Source: Myxococcus stipitatus DSM 14675
Lineage (GTDB): Bacteria > Myxococcota > Myxococcia > Myxococcales > Myxococcaceae
NCBI RefSeq assembly: GCF_000331735.1
Contig: NC_020126.1
Coordinates: 310,001 to 374,000, forward strand
Direction: 5' to 3'
Length of the DNA: 64,000 nucleotides
Positions 37,057 to 45,279 of this stretch are shown piece after piece (position 1 is the stretch's first letter; every line of letters starts with the position of its first letter). The position numbers and the translations under genes were made by a program. The notes beneath the pieces were generated by a model. The model had not been told where the DNA came from, ran no database searches, and was given only the letters and a program-made list of their open reading frames with translations.

Positions 37057-38322
37057 TCACGGTGACTGCATGCCACGCAGCGTGCGCGGCAGACGCGCCA
37101 GAGTGCCACCCGGTGTCATGGCGCGAGGCGCACCCTGCAGGCGGACCTGCCACAACATGGCGATCAGCAGCGCCGAGTAGACGAGCGTGAACGGGCGCAG
37201 CATCAGCACCTCGCGTGACAGCTCCGTTCCCAACGTCGAGTCGGACACCCCGATGCCCACGAAGGCAATCATCGCGACGAGGGAGAGGTTGAAGCGGGAG
37301 CGTCCCTCCGCGGCGGCCCGCACCAGCGGCCAGGCGAGCACGAAGTTCGCGCGCCAGGCCAGCGGTGACAGCAGCGTCACGCCCAGGCAGCACAGCGCGA
37401 GCAGGTCCGCGGGCCCGGGCCGGACCCACACCAGCGCGGCCAGGAACACCGAGATGGCGATGAGCTGGGCCAGGGTGATGGCGAAGGAGGACGGCGTGCC
37501 GCCCGCGGACGCCGGCTCGATGAACGGGAGGATGAGGGTGGGCAGGCCCTGCGCGTTGGACTGGAGCACCCACGGCGGCGTGGTGCGGGCCAGCGTCTCG
37601 CTCCAGAGCTGGAACTGGACCAGGGCGCCATCCCACCCATAGCGGGCGAGCGTGGGCAGCGAGAGCACGATGCCGAAGACCGCGGTGGCGCCGATGACGC
37701 GCCAGTGCCTGCGCCACAGGAAGAAGAGGCCCACGAACGCGGCGGGGGGCTTGAGCAGGAACGCGAGCGCGAACGCCGCGCCTGGACGCCACACCTGGCC
37801 TCGCTCGGCGCCCGTCGCCGCGAGGACCACGAGCAGGAGCATGACGACGTCGACCTGGCCGTAGAACAGCTCGAAGGTGAGCGCGGGCAGGAGGGCGATG
37901 GTGGCGAGCGGCGGGCCCCAGTCCCACGGCGTGGCTTCACCCGGGCCATGCGGCGCGCGGCGGGTGAGGCGGGCCACGGCGATGAGCGCGAGGATGGAGC
38001 CGACGTTCCACAGCGCGACGGCGAGGCGCGCGGGCAGCAAGGAGAAGGGGATGAAGAGGGGCGCGGTGATGGGCGCGTACTTGAACGGCATGGTGCCGTC
38101 GGAGATGCGGTAGAGGTCCGTGCCTTCGATGAAGCGCTCGGCGGCGGTGAGGTAGACGCGGAAGTCCGCGCCTCGCCTGGGGTGCTGGCCGACGGCGACG
38201 GCGGCCACCAGCAGCACCGCGAGGACCAGCCACCAGAGCCAGCGGGCTGACTTCGTGGAGAGGTCGTTCGCGGGGGCGGAGGCCTCGCTCAAGACACTCG
38301 CGGACTGGGACGAGCTCGTCAC
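37057..38322 (-). CDS. GT87-family (DUF2029) polyprenyl-phosphate-mannose-type glycosyltransferase
   Basis: 421 residues with about 9-11 membrane helices. The first periplasmic loop carries the GT-C/GT87 pattern ADFRVYLTAAERFIEGTDLY followed by MPFKYAPITAPLF. The Asp in ADFRVY is the expected catalytic base. Family members transfer mannose or a related sugar from a polyprenyl-phosphate donor to cell-envelope glycans; the acceptor here is unknown. The N-terminal Ser-rich 25 residues are cytoplasmic. It is transcribed away from the flavoprotein gene with a 225-bp gap and may have its own promoter. Confidence 0.85.
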   Translation of the reverse strand: MTSSSQSASVLSEASAPANDLSTKSARWLWWLVLAVLLVAAVAVGQHPRRGADFRVYLTAAERFIEGTDLYRISDGTMPFKYAPITAPLFIPFSLLPARLAVALWNVGSILALIAVARLTRRAPHGPGEATPWDWGPPLATIALLPALTFELFYGQVDVVMLLLVVLAATGAERGQVWRPGAAFALAFLLKPPAAFVGLFFLWRRHWRVIGATAVFGIVLSLPTLARYGWDGALVQFQLWSETLARTTPPWVLQSNAQGLPTLILPFIEPASAGGTPSSFAITLAQLIAISVFLAALVWVRPGPADLLALCCLGVTLLSPLAWRANFVLAWPLVRAAAEGRSRFNLSLVAMIAFVGIGVSDSTLGTELSREVLMLRPFTLVYSALLIAMLWQVRLQGAPRAMTPGGTLARLPRTLRGMQSP

Positions 38323-38547
38323 GGGGTCAGGCTCCGGCGTTCGAGGTGGGAGTGAGTCGGCAATAGCGGGGGCGGGCCAGGAAATCGGCGGGGCCCCGAG
38401 GCGTCGGCGGTCATCGGAGAGACAGGCTGGGTGGGGGAGGTGTTCACCATTTCACGGCGAAGCCCTGCCCGGCAACGGCCTCTGTGTGGCGGCCGGCTCG
38501 GGGGAGGCGCCTGTGGGTTTCACTCGCCTGCTTGTGCGACGGGCGCG

Positions 38548-39939
38548 CTAGAGGCCGTAGGTCTCCAGCAATCGCAGCCACACCTCGCTCATGGTGGGAA
38601 ACGAAGGCACGGCGTGCCAGAGCGTATCGAGGGAGACCTCGCCCGCCACGGCGATGGTGGCCGCGTGCAGCATCTCCCCCACCTCGGGACCGACGAAGGT
38701 GGCGCCCAGGACGACGCGGCGCTTTTCATCCACCACCAGCTTGGTGATGCCGCCCAGGTTCTCGCCGAAGAGGACCGTGCCCGTCACCTTCCCCAGGTCA
38801 TACTCCACGGTGCGCACGGGCAGCCCCGCGTCACGGGCCTGGGCCTCCGTGAGCCCCACGCTGGCCACCTGCGGGTGCGTGAAGATGACTTGAGGCGTGG
38901 CCTTCGAGTCCGCCCACGCGCTCGCCTTCTTGCCCGCGATGACGTCGCCGACGAGCCGCGCCTGGTACTTGCCCATGTGGGTCAGGAGGTTGCGCCCGTT
39001 CACGTCGCCGCACGCGTAGAGCCACCCGCCCTCCACACCCTTCGCCCGGAGCTGGTCGTCCACCCGCACCGCCTCGCCGGGCTTCAGGCCCACCGTCTCC
39101 AGCCCCAGCGCATCCGTGTGCGCCACGCGGCCCATGCCCACCAGCAGCGCGTCCGCGCGGCGCTCCGCTCCCGTGGAGAGCTTCACCGTCACCTCGCCGT
39201 CGCCTCCGGGGCGCTGGACGCTCGTGGCCTCGGTGTCGAGGAGCACCGTGACGCCGCTCTCGCGCAGCGCCTGGGCGACGCGCTCACCGACGAAGGGCTC
39301 GAAGCGGGAGAGCAGCGAAGGGCCGCGCACCACCAGCGTCACCTCCGAGCCCAGCGAGCGCCACGCCTGCGCCAGCTCCACCGCCACCACGCCCCCGCCC
39401 AGCACCAGCAGCCGTCGAGGCACCTGCCGCGCGCCCGTGCCCTCGCGGTTGTCCCACGGCCTGGCTTCACGCAGCCCCGGGATGTCCGGGATGCGAGGCC
39501 GGCTGCCCGTGGCCAGCACCACCGCGCGGCGCGCCTCCAGCTCGCGTGTCGCGCCGTCCTTGCTCTCCACGCGGACCTTGCGCGGGCCGGCGAGCTTGCC
39601 GTGTCCGCGGACCACCGTCAGCTTCGCGCGCTCGGCCCACTTCGCCTGCGAGTCGTCGTGGTAGTGATTCACCAGCGCGTCCCGATGCTCCAGCACCGCG
39701 CTGGCGACCAGGGGGCCCTTGATGGCCTCGCGTGAGCCGGGGACTTGTTTCACCAGCCAGAGGGCCTCCGCGGGACGCAGCAGCGCCTTGCTGGGGATGC
39801 AGGCCCAGTACGAGCACTCACCGCCCAACAGCTCGTGCTCCACCAGCGCCACGGACAGGCCCGCCGCGGCGGCGCGAGCCCCCGCGTTCTCCCCCGTGGG
39901 TCCGCCTCCGACCACCACCACATCGAAGACATCCGCCAT
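38548..39939 (-). CDS. pyridine nucleotide-disulfide oxidoreductase (lipoamide dehydrogenase-like)
   Basis: 463 residues, cytoplasmic. FAD motif VVVGGGPTGENAGARAA (residues 8-24), active-site disulfide in GGECSYWACIPSK (Cys-x4-Cys), NAD(P) motif LVLGGGVVAVELAQAW, second FAD motif LYACGDVNG and the C-terminal His/Glu pair in WHAVPSFPTMSEVW. The redox Cys spacing matches dihydrolipoamide dehydrogenase and mercuric reductase, but the intervening SYWA differs from their usual LNVG. No 2-oxoacid dehydrogenase genes are near. ATG at 39939 starts the FAD fold. Confidence 0.88.
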   Translation of the reverse strand: MADVFDVVVVGGGPTGENAGARAAAAGLSVALVEHELLGGECSYWACIPSKALLRPAEALWLVKQVPGSREAIKGPLVASAVLEHRDALVNHYHDDSQAKWAERAKLTVVRGHGKLAGPRKVRVESKDGATRELEARRAVVLATGSRPRIPDIPGLREARPWDNREGTGARQVPRRLLVLGGGVVAVELAQAWRSLGSEVTLVVRGPSLLSRFEPFVGERVAQALRESGVTVLLDTEATSVQRPGGDGEVTVKLSTGAERRADALLVGMGRVAHTDALGLETVGLKPGEAVRVDDQLRAKGVEGGWLYACGDVNGRNLLTHMGKYQARLVGDVIAGKKASAWADSKATPQVIFTHPQVASVGLTEAQARDAGLPVRTVEYDLGKVTGTVLFGENLGGITKLVVDEKRRVVLGATFVGPEVGEMLHAATIAVAGEVSLDTLWHAVPSFPTMSEVWLRLLETYGL

Positions 39940-40445
39940 GTGTTTGCCCTCGCACCTTGATGCGTACGCAGGGGAGGGCTCGCGGGCCATCCCACCCGGG
40001 TCTGCCCGTCGGCTGGTGGAAAGACGGCGTGGCCACCAGCGGACATCGCTGCTGTCCCCAGGGAGGAACGCGCGCATGGGCTGTCGCCCAGGTGACGGTG
40101 CGCTGCCCCGTGAGGGGGCGCGGTCATCCACCGTGAGACATCGACGGTGTCAGGTCCCAGAAGTCCTCCGCGTCCGCGTCCGCCGTGGAACGCGGGCAGG
40201 CGCGGCGCGCCGTCCGGACCACGCGATGTGAACGAGATGAGAGCTCGTGCCGGAGACTCCGCGCGCGGCGGGAGGTGTGTCATGGGGACTGTCACGAACG
40301 GTGTCTGGGGTCGCTTCGCGTCGCGCCTGTCTCTCGAACGCTGAGCTCCTTCCTCACGGAGGGCGCTCGAGACGGAGCCGCACGCGAGTCGCTGTTCACC
40401 GTGCACTGTGGCCCGGCGTACCCGCCGGGAAATCTTCGTCCATTC
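39940..40445. other. 506-bp divergent intergenic region
   Basis: This separates the flavoprotein (minus) from the RbfA-RtcB operon (plus). It holds a bulged hairpin (GCGC and CCCC pairing with GGGG and GCGC, 40100-40121). I looked for a -24/-12 (sigma-54) promoter because RtcR activates rtcB in enterobacteria, and found none. Short open frames here lack ribosome binding sites. Confidence 0.45.
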
Positions 40446-40823
40446 ATGTCTTCTTCCAGGAATCGTCGTTCCCGCCCGGGGTCGTCGTTCGAACCCGTCT
40501 CCGCGCGGCATCTGCGTGTGCAGTCCACGTTGTTCCAAGATGTCTCCCTCCTCTTCCGGGACGCGCTGTCCGACCCGAGGCTCGAAGGCGTCCGACTGGC
40601 GTCATTCGAGCTGACGCCGGATGGCCGGCTCATCCACCTGGGCTACACCCTCGCCTCGGAGTCCGCGTCGAGCCCGCGCGAAGTCCAGGAGACGCTGGTC
40701 CGCGCCAGTGGCTACCTGCGCTCGCAGCTCGCGCAGCACCTGGACCTCAAGCGGGTGCCTCAGCTTCGCTTCACCTTCCTGGGGCTCGCCCTGGACGGTG
40801 GCGAGGAAGGAGGTGCGCGATGA
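40446..40823 (+). CDS. RbfA-like ribosome-binding factor
   Basis: 125 residues. After a basic N-terminus (MSSSRNRRSRPGSSFE), ARHLRVQSTLFQDVSLLFRD, ALSDPRLEGVRLASFELTPD and VRASGYLRSQLAQHLDLKRV follow the KH-type fold of RbfA, which binds the 30S subunit near helix 1/helix 28 of 16S rRNA during maturation. It is not in the usual nusA-infB-rbfA context but overlaps rtcB by 4 bp (ATGA, 40820-40823). It may be a second, specialised RbfA; whether the organism has another copy cannot be seen here. ATG at 40446 precedes the conserved block. Confidence 0.75.
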   Translation: MSSSRNRRSRPGSSFEPVSARHLRVQSTLFQDVSLLFRDALSDPRLEGVRLASFELTPDGRLIHLGYTLASESASSPREVQETLVRASGYLRSQLAQHLDLKRVPQLRFTFLGLALDGGEEGGAR

Positions 40824-41977
40824 GTCCTCGACTCCTCCCCGCGGAGCCGGGCGCCGTGCCCATCCTCGTCTGGGCGCGAAGGTCTCCTCCTGGCGCGGAG
40901 CAGCAGCTCCGGCACCTCGCCGCGCAGCCGTATGTCGTCGAGCACGTGGCCGCGATGCCGGACCTCCACGTCTCCGAGGGCATCGCGGTGGGCACCGTCT
41001 TCGCCACCGAGCACCATGTCGTGCCCGGCGCGCTGGGCGGGGACCTGGGCTGCGGCGTGAGCGCGTACCGCTTCGAGTCCCCCGCCGCCTCGCTGGGCCC
41101 CGACGTGCTGCGCGAGCTGCTCGAGCGGCTGGCCCAGGTCATCCCCGTGGGTGACGCCACGCACCGAGGCCGGGGGCTCGCGCTTCCTCCCGAGCTGGAG
41201 GCCCCGCCGCTGTCCACCCAGAAGCTGCGCCACGCGTGGGAGCGGCTCGCGCCGCGACACCTGGGCACGCTGGGCGGAGGCAACCACTTCCTCGAGCTGG
41301 ACCGGGACGCGGTGGGAGACCTCTGGCTGCTCGTGCACTCCGGCTCGCGCGGCGTGGGCGCGGCCATCTCCGACCATCATCAGCGCGTGGCTCGGGCGCT
41401 GGGGGAGGGCAGCCTGCCCGGTCTCCGGCTGGACACTCCGGAGGGGGCCGCCTGCCTCGCGGACCTGGAGCTCGCCTGTCGCTTCGCCCGCGCCAACCGC
41501 GACACGCTGGCGGCCAGGGCCTTGTCCGTCCTCGCTCCGACACTGGAGGTGGCGCCCGACGCGGCGTCGACCGTGGATGTCCACCACAACCACGTGTCCA
41601 GGGAGTGGCACTTCGGCCGGCCGCTCTGGGTGCATCGCAAGGGGGCCATGGGCCTGGAGGCGGGAGCCCGAGGACTCATCCCAGGCTCCATGGGCACCGC
41701 CTCCTATGTGGTGGAGGGCCGGGCGGAGCCTCGCGCCTTCCACTCCTGCTCCCACGGCGCCGGCCGCGTCCTCACCCGGCGGGAGGCCCGCGCACGCATC
41801 CGCCCCGCCGCGCTGGCCCAGGCGCTGCGTCGCGTGGTGCACGACTCCGGGCGCGCGGCGGCCCTCGTGGAGGAGGCCCCCGCCGCCTACCGCGACATCG
41901 TGGAGGTGCTCGAGGACGAGGCGGACCTCGTCACCCCTGTACGGCGGCTGACACCCATGGCCGTCCTCAAGGGCTGA
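40820..41977 (+). CDS. rtcB: RtcB-type RNA ligase
   Basis: 385 residues, cytoplasmic GTP- and Mn2+-dependent ligase that joins 2',3'-cyclic-phosphate or 3'-phosphate ends to 5'-OH ends. Metal and nucleotide residues are visible: MPDLHVSEG, GGDLGCGVSAY (Asp and Cys), LGGGNHFLEL, HSGSRGVG, VDVHHNHVS and the guanylylated His272 in VHRKGAM. GSMGTASYVV and FHSCSHGAGR complete the site. It is shorter than E. coli RtcB (408). The overlap with the RbfA-like gene suggests a joint task in rRNA or tRNA repair. A hairpin follows at 42011. Confidence 0.93.
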   Translation: MSPRLLPAEPGAVPILVWARRSPPGAEQQLRHLAAQPYVVEHVAAMPDLHVSEGIAVGTVFATEHHVVPGALGGDLGCGVSAYRFESPAASLGPDVLRELLERLAQVIPVGDATHRGRGLALPPELEAPPLSTQKLRHAWERLAPRHLGTLGGGNHFLELDRDAVGDLWLLVHSGSRGVGAAISDHHQRVARALGEGSLPGLRLDTPEGAACLADLELACRFARANRDTLAARALSVLAPTLEVAPDAASTVDVHHNHVSREWHFGRPLWVHRKGAMGLEAGARGLIPGSMGTASYVVEGRAEPRAFHSCSHGAGRVLTRREARARIRPAALAQALRRVVHDSGRAAALVEEAPAAYRDIVEVLEDEADLVTPVRRLTPMAVLKG

Positions 41978-42010
41978 GGCTCAGTGGTGCCCCCCGGAGG
42001 GCCTAGTTCA

Positions 42011-42039
42011 CCCGTGGTGGAATTCAGAAGCACCACGGG
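42011..42039 (+). terminator. hairpin terminator of the RbfA-RtcB operon
   Basis: CCCGTGGTG (42011-42019) pairs perfectly with CACCACGGG (42031-42039); loop of 11 nt. It lies 33 bp after the RtcB stop. Only a short pyrimidine stretch follows. Confidence 0.58.
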
Positions 42040-42091
42040 CGGCTCTTCGGGGGGTGATCCACGAGAAGCGCACGACCTGCGTCAGAGTGGG

Positions 42092-42120
42092 TTCCCGAGT
42101 TCGTGCAGATGCCGTAGAAT
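42092..42120 (+). promoter_or_regulatory. candidate tRNA-Gln promoter
   Basis: TAGAAT at 42115-42120 matches the -10 consensus at five of six positions and lies 30 bp before the mature tRNA. The -35 at 17-bp spacing (TTCCCG, 42092-42097) is poor. Confidence 0.42.
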
Positions 42121-42150
42121 CGGCCGCCAGAAGTACACGTGCGAACCTGC

Positions 42151-42221
42151 TGGGGCGTCGTCTAATGGCAGGACATCAGACTTTGACTCTGAGTATCAAG
42201 GTTCGAATCCTTGCGCCCCAG
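42151..42221 (+). tRNA. tRNA-Gln (anticodon TTG)
   Basis: A full cloverleaf can be drawn. The acceptor stem is TGGGGCG with CGCCCCA, the D stem GTC/GAC, and the anticodon stem TCAGA/TCTGA with loop CTTTGAC (anticodon TTG at 42183-42185). The T arm is CAAGG-TTCGAAT-CCTTG. The U1-A72 pair and discriminator G73 are glutaminyl identity elements. No CCA is encoded. Confidence 0.97.
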
Positions 42222-42237
42222 TCAATCCGCTCCGGGG

Positions 42238-42259
42238 GGACGCGGTAGCCAGCGCGTCC
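42238..42259 (+). terminator. hairpin after tRNA-Gln
   Basis: GGACGCG (42238-42244) pairs with CGCGTCC (42253-42259) around an 8-nt loop, 16 bp after the tRNA. There is no T-tract. Confidence 0.4.
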
Positions 42260-42287
42260 GTCCGCGTGCATGAAGGACGGTGGCCCG

Positions 42288-42815
42288 ATGCCGCAGAAGA
42301 CGCTCCTGCTGGTCTCCGTGGGAAGCCAAACGGCCCCGCTGTTGAAAGACCTCCAGGATCCGCTGGCTGCGCAGATGGGGACTGCTTCGGTGTCGTCGAA
42401 GACGGTACTTCCCACTCCGGCCTATGCCTTCAACAAGGACCGCGCCCAGTACCACTGCAACGCCATCATGCGGCGGCTGACGCCGATGATGGAGCCGGGG
42501 CAGCACATGGTGCTGGGGCTGACGGACGTGGACCTCTTCGTCCCGGACTCGCCGTTCGTCCTGGGAGAGGCGGACCGGGAGTCTCGCACGGCGGTGGTGA
42601 GTGTGTTCCGGCTGCGCCAGGGCGCGGACGGAGAGCACCTGCGCCGGCGAATCCAGGTGGAGGTCGTCCACCAGGCCGGCCACCTCCTGGGTCTGTCCTA
42701 CTGCGAGGACCCTCGGTGCGTGATGTTCTTCGCGCAGTCCCCCCAGGACTGTGACCGCAAGCAACTCTCGCTCTGCAACCAGTGCCGCAACGAGCTCATC
42801 AAGCTCAACCGGTGA
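42288..42815 (+). CDS. archaemetzincin-like protein with degenerate catalytic site
   Basis: 175 residues. The C-terminal half follows the archaemetzincin (M54) pattern. The second zinc site is kept: YCEDPRCVM, then CNQC 16 residues on. The catalytic HExxH is altered: the sequence reads VHQAGHLLGLSYC, so the general-base Glu is Gln and the third zinc His (expected before the Cys) is Tyr. It is therefore probably not a peptidase. AAGGA 10 bp before ATG 42288 favours this start over ATG 42270. It follows tRNA-Gln but is not part of that transcript if the hairpin at 42238 works. Confidence 0.82.
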   Translation: MPQKTLLLVSVGSQTAPLLKDLQDPLAAQMGTASVSSKTVLPTPAYAFNKDRAQYHCNAIMRRLTPMMEPGQHMVLGLTDVDLFVPDSPFVLGEADRESRTAVVSVFRLRQGADGEHLRRRIQVEVVHQAGHLLGLSYCEDPRCVMFFAQSPQDCDRKQLSLCNQCRNELIKLNR

Positions 42816-42941
42816 GTGAGGCCGGCGGGCGGGCCTCCCGCCCGAGCCTCCTTGAATGCTTCCGGATGCGTTGACGTCCGAGTCTCCGCGCCCTGTACTG
42901 CGGGCCATTTCAACCGGGCCGGAGACGTGGAGCTAGCACCT

Positions 42942-43922
42942 GTGAAGATGGGCACTCGGTGGTTTGTCGGTGGGATTCTGGCGGTGGGGCTCTTGAGTGG
43001 TTGCGAGCCGCTCGACGATGACGGCGGCGGCGGTGGCACGGGCGGAGTCCTCTTCCGCCAGGGCTTCGCCTTCGTGCGCGAGGACGACCGCAACGTCTAC
43101 GTGGTGGACAACCAGGGCGACCCGAACACTCCGCAGCGGCTCACCTCGGTGGGCGGGGCCTACTGGCCCTCGCTGTCGCGCGACGGCCGGAGCATCGTCT
43201 TCGTCCAGCGCGGCGCCTCGGGCACCTCGCTGCTGACGGTTCCCTCCACGGGCGGCACCGTGGCCACGTTGTTCAGCGCGAACGACCCGGCGTGCCCGCG
43301 CGGCTGCTCCAACTTCCGCACGCCCGCGTTCAGCCCGGATGGCCGCAGCGTCGTCTTCGTCTACACCGCGGGCAACAACTCCCAGACGGCGCTGGGCCGG
43401 GTGAACACGGACGGCAGCGGCTTCCAGGAGCTCACGCCCAACAACGTCATCGCCTACGGCGCGCCGTCCTTCATGCCCAACGGCACCGCGGTGGTGGCGC
43501 CCGCGGGCACCAGCGCGCAGCAGTTCAACCAGGTGGCGTTCATCCCGCTGACGTCCGGGAGCATCGTCTACACGACGGGCCTGGGTGAGGTGTCCACCGT
43601 CGCCAACCGCATCGCCGTGTCGCCGGATGGCACCCAGGTGGTGCTGGACGGGCGTGGCTCTTCTGGCGGCGTGCGCACGTATGTCGCGCCGCTGTCGAAC
43701 GGCCGCGTCGGCATGGTGCGCCGCGTGACGAACTACGGTGGCGTGAGCGCGCAGGAGACTTGGCCTGTGTGGACGAGCACGACCCAGGTCGGCTTCCTCT
43801 TCGTGGACGCGGGCGGCGGAGACCCGGGCATCTACCGGGCCACGGTGGGTGTTGCCCCGTCGAACTCCGTGACGCTCGCGGTGCCCAGCGCCGCCGAGCC
43901 CACGTACGGCCCGGTGTCGTAG
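42942..43922 (+). CDS. TolB/PD40-like beta-propeller lipoprotein
   Basis: 326 residues. Lipobox LLSGC and a Gly/Asp-rich linker (EPLDDDGGGGG) are followed by repeated WD40-like PD40 units: SVGGAYWPSLSRDGRSIVFV, FRTPAFSPDGRSVVFVY and NRIAVSPDGTQVVLDG. These form a beta propeller as in TolB, typically for protein contacts at the envelope. GTG at 42942 gives a basic n-region (MKMGTRWF) with GGAG at suitable distance; ATG at 42948 is the alternative. No tol-pal genes are adjacent. Confidence 0.83.
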   Translation: MKMGTRWFVGGILAVGLLSGCEPLDDDGGGGGTGGVLFRQGFAFVREDDRNVYVVDNQGDPNTPQRLTSVGGAYWPSLSRDGRSIVFVQRGASGTSLLTVPSTGGTVATLFSANDPACPRGCSNFRTPAFSPDGRSVVFVYTAGNNSQTALGRVNTDGSGFQELTPNNVIAYGAPSFMPNGTAVVAPAGTSAQQFNQVAFIPLTSGSIVYTTGLGEVSTVANRIAVSPDGTQVVLDGRGSSGGVRTYVAPLSNGRVGMVRRVTNYGGVSAQETWPVWTSTTQVGFLFVDAGGGDPGIYRATVGVAPSNSVTLAVPSAAEPTYGPVS

Positions 43923-43936
43923 TCCGCTGAATCCCG

Positions 43937-43973
43937 CGTCGCCCCTGGCCTCCGCGCATGCCCAGGGGCGATG
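43937..43973 (+). terminator. terminator after the TolB-like gene
   Basis: A 12-bp stem (43937-43948 with 43962-43973, one G-U pair) has a 13-nt loop and is followed by CTGTCCTTGTTG. It starts 14 bp after the stop and covers the earlier ATG (43971) of the next gene. Confidence 0.7.
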
Positions 43974-44000
43974 CTGTCCTTGTTGTCGCCGGAGGCTTCC

Positions 44001-44468
44001 ATGTCCCTCTTCGATGCCGTGCTCGCCGCTGACCGTGCGTCCCTGGAGTCCCAGCTGGACTCGGGCGCGGACCCCAACCCGTTCGACGCGGAGGGGCAGA
44101 CGCCGCTGATGGTGGCCGCGCGCGAGGGCCATGACGAACTCGTGGGGCTGCTGTTGGACGCGGGCGCGGACCCGTCGCTCACGAACGCCGTCGGTGAGTC
44201 CGCCATCATCCTGGCCGCCGCGCATGGCCACGAGGAGTGCGTGCGTCTGCTGGCGGGCTCCGCGACGGATGAAGAGGCGGCCATGGTGCGCGCGCTGATG
44301 GACGCGAACACGTCGGGCTCCCGGTCCACGCCTCCCGCGCCTCCTCCGGATGACCTCCGCCACAAGCTGGCGTCGGCGGCGGCCTACGTGGCGGGCAAGC
44401 TGGGCGATGACGGCCCGGCGAAGCGGCTGGAGCGACTGCTGCGCGCGAGCAAACCTCGCAAGCCCTGA
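44001..44468 (+). CDS. ankyrin-repeat protein
   Basis: 155 residues, no signal peptide. About two and a half ankyrin repeats fill residues 1-95 (LFDAVLAADRASLESQLDSG; GQTPLMVAAREGHDELVGLL; ESAIILAAAHGHEECVRLL). A Pro/Ser linker and a basic helical tail ending RASKPRKP follow. It is a protein-protein contact module of unknown partner. ATG at 44001 follows CGGAGG; the earlier in-frame ATG at 43971 lies in a terminator stem. Confidence 0.85.
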   Translation: MSLFDAVLAADRASLESQLDSGADPNPFDAEGQTPLMVAAREGHDELVGLLLDAGADPSLTNAVGESAIILAAAHGHEECVRLLAGSATDEEAAMVRALMDANTSGSRSTPPAPPPDDLRHKLASAAAYVAGKLGDDGPAKRLERLLRASKPRKP

Positions 44469-44663
44469 GCGCGTCTGACGCCAGACAGTCGTGACGTTCA
44501 CCACCTTCCAGGCATGAGGTGAGTGCCACCACGCGCGAGGCTTCGCGTTTACCTTGAAGGGCTGTCAGCCGGTCGTCGGGCCGCGAGGTGGGGTGGGGCG
44601 CCGCGTCTTCAGGGGGAGACAGGCGCATGCTGGCCAGACGACAGGTCCCTTGTGGGGTTCCGC

Positions 44664-45218
44664 ATGGAGACACTCGAGCCGAAGTTGGTCCAGGGGGTGA
44701 CCATCCAAGGCCTCTTCGATATCGCGCTCAAGGAGCGCCTGTCGGAGGGCGCCTGGCGCGCGTTGTCGGCGGGAGGACTGGACCGCTCTCGTCCCGTCCG
44801 GCCGACGTACCCGGTGGCCACGTGGCTGCGCTGGCAGAACATCGTGCTGCGCGACTTGTGGCCGGACGCGCCGCTCGACGAGGCCTGGCGTCGGCTGGGG
44901 CACACGGTGATGGAGGGCCTGCTCGCGACGGTGCTGGGGCGGATGCTGGGCGTGGGGGCGCGCGCCTTGGGGCCGCAGTTCGCCCTGGCCAAGCTGGACC
45001 ATGCGTTTCCGGGCACCGGCAACTACATCCGCTCGCATGTGAGGCCCGTCGCGCCGTGCCGCGCGGAGCTGTGGCTCAGCGACCTGAATGACAGGCCCAC
45101 GTACTACGTGGGCGTGCTGGAGGCGGTGCTCCTCTTGGCCGGTGCCACCTCGCCTCGCTGCACGCTGCTGTGCCGCGAGGGGGACTCCGGCACCTACCTG
45201 CTGGAGTGGTCCGTGTGA
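44664..45218 (+). CDS. DUF2378/TIGR02265 family protein (Myxococcales-restricted)
   Basis: 184 residues, soluble. LVQGVTIQGLFDIALKERLS, YPVATWLRWQNIVLRDLW, EAWRRLGHTVMEGLLATVLG, FPGTGNYIRSHVRPVAPC and YYVGVLEAVLLLAGA match the order of conserved blocks I associate with the TIGR02265 paralogous family of Myxococcus. Function is unknown. A relative is encoded at 12336. ATG at 44664 begins METLEPKLVQG. A convergent hairpin follows at 45226. Confidence 0.78.
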   Translation: METLEPKLVQGVTIQGLFDIALKERLSEGAWRALSAGGLDRSRPVRPTYPVATWLRWQNIVLRDLWPDAPLDEAWRRLGHTVMEGLLATVLGRMLGVGARALGPQFALAKLDHAFPGTGNYIRSHVRPVAPCRAELWLSDLNDRPTYYVGVLEAVLLLAGATSPRCTLLCREGDSGTYLLEWSV

Positions 45219-45225
45219 AACGAGA

Positions 45226-45256
45226 CGCGGCCCCACGGAAGGTCCGAGGGGCCGCG
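45226..45256. terminator. bidirectional terminator between convergent genes
   Basis: CGCGGCCCC (45226-45234) pairs perfectly with GGGGCCGCG (45248-45256). On the minus strand it is followed by TCTCGTTTC, so it suits the Fe-S oxidoreductase best. Confidence 0.65.
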
Positions 45257-45279
45257 CGGTGCTGCATGCTCCGAGAGGG

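Noticed and set aside
40200..40445. Sigma-54 promoter for RbfA-RtcB, as in the RtcR-controlled E. coli operon
   Set aside because: No GG-N10-GC core with a plausible -24/-12 context and no RtcR gene nearby.
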